A stretch of 15,621 nucleotides of DNA from UMGS1470 sp051889215. Its GTDB lineage: Bacteria; Bacillota; Clostridia; Christensenellales; UBA1242. The stretch is taken from positions 1 to 15,621 of the forward strand of contig JBJFDC010000021.1 of assembly GCA_051889215.1 (NCBI GenBank), in the 5' to 3' direction. The notes beneath the pieces were generated by a model that did not search any database, was not told the DNA's origin, and saw nothing but the letters and a program-made list of their open reading frames with translations. Each line of letters begins with the position of its first letter. The first letter of the stretch is position 1. The position numbers were made by a program, and so were the translations under genes. Shown in pieces: positions 15,070-15,621 of the stretch.

Positions 15070-15621
15070 AATGAAAAAAAAGTTTGGACAAAACTTTTTG
15101 AGAGACAAAAATCTGCTTGCAGCCATCGTCAAAGATGCTGGCATAACACATGACGACACTGTGATTGAAGTTGGACCTGGGGCGGGTGCGCTCACCGAGG
15201 CACTTTGTCGCGAGGCAAACAAGGTCATATGTTTTGAGATTGACAAAGAACTCAAAAGCGTGCTTGCTGAAAATTTGAAAGAGTTTGATAACTATGAGGT
15301 TGTTTTTAACGATATTTTGAAAGTTGAAATGTCGGAAATTGAGCGACTTGCGGGTGGGGAGTTTAAACTTGTTGCAAACCTGCCCTACTACATCACAACA
15401 CCAATCATATTCAAGTTTTTGGAAGAGAGCGACAAAATCAAAACTCTTGCAATCATGGTTCAAAAAGAGGTTGCGGAAAAAATTGTTGCAACGCCAAAAG
15501 ACAAGTGCTATGGAGTTCTTTCGGTCATGGCAAATTTTTATGCCGACACAAAAATCTGCCGCATCGTCGGGCGTCAAATGTTCTATCCTGTGCCAAAAGT
15601 TGATTCCGCCATTGTTCGGCT
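15059..15621 (+). CDS. rsmA: 16S rRNA dimethyladenosine transferase RsmA/KsgA (3' end outside window)
   Basis: The frame is open from ATG 15059 to the right edge, giving 187 residues of an enzyme usually about 270-290 long. RsmA dimethylates two adjacent adenines near the 3' end of 16S rRNA during small-subunit maturation. Visible motifs are KKFGQNFL (7-14), the SAM-binding motif I VIEVGPGAGALTE (35-47), the acidic ribose-binding E60 in CFEID, the NLPYYITTPI catalytic motif (107-116) and FYPVPKVDSAIVR at the edge. GGAG 6 nt before ATG 15059 supports that start over the in-frame ATG at 15071, which has no SD. It overlaps the end of tatD, so the two are translationally coupled. Confidence 0.95.
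   Translation, partial: MEFEMKKKFGQNFLRDKNLLAAIVKDAGITHDDTVIEVGPGAGALTEALCREANKVICFEIDKELKSVLAENLKEFDNYEVVFNDILKVEMSEIERLAGGEFKLVANLPYYITTPIIFKFLEESDKIKTLAIMVQKEVAEKIVATPKDKCYGVLSVMANFYADTKICRIVGRQMFYPVPKVDSAIVR

Noticed and set aside
14831..15577. Long open frame (248 codons) on the minus strand opposite tatD and rsmA
   Set aside because: It is antisense to two well-supported genes with full motifs, and its translation shows no recognisable domain. It is a by-product of codon bias.
1..15621. CRISPR array, insertion sequence or prophage
   Set aside because: No regularly spaced repeats, transposase or integrase frames, or att-like duplications were found. The tRNA-Asn has no integrase beside it.

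Overview
The window reads as chromosomal DNA of a low-GC, spore-forming Firmicute of the Clostridia type. The evidence is a complete GerA-type germinant receptor operon (gerA-gerB-gerC), spmA-spmB, and a DnaB/DnaD-like plus DnaI-like helicase-loading pair. Shine-Dalgarno (SD) sequences are strong at most genes, and alternative starts (GTG, TTG) and AT-rich spacers are common. The genetic code looks standard, with TAA, TAG and TGA all used as stops. I see no phage genes, insertion sequences or CRISPR array. The species cannot be named from this sequence.

Layout: 1-2102 (-) is the N-terminal 700 residues of a large secreted surface protein with GLUG-like and InlB-type repeats, running off the left edge. 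2257-3612 (+) holds an M19 dipeptidase and a 3-methyladenine DNA glycosylase, 6 bp apart. 3657-3811 (-) holds tRNA-Asn(GUU) with its own promoter and terminator. 3937-5130 (+), behind a textbook sigma-A promoter, encodes an unrecognised single-span membrane protein with proline-rich and FN3-like parts. 5174-8955 (+) is gerA-gerB-gerC with overlapping reading frames. A shared hairpin separates it from a leftward block: spmA-spmB, the DnaB/DnaD-like gene and dnaI (12523 down to 8968). An AT-rich spacer follows, then a lipoprotein M1 metallopeptidase (-). On the right (+) are tatD and a partial rsmA (ksgA).

How the genes fit together: about half the window serves the spore cycle. SpmA and SpmB act in spore core maturation and dehydration, and GerABC senses germinants in the spore inner membrane. 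The DnaB/DnaD-like and DnaI-like proteins load the replicative helicase at initiation. The tatD-rsmA order resembles that of Bacillus, but without the rnmV gene that usually sits between them.

Most interesting points: (1) a small element before gerA (5125-5176) where a sigma-G-like promoter, a terminator hairpin and the gerA SD overlap; (2) a GerC protein with no lipobox cysteine; (3) the unknown FN3-like membrane protein directly upstream of gerA; (4) very short or absent leaders at tatD, spmA and perhaps the M1 gene.
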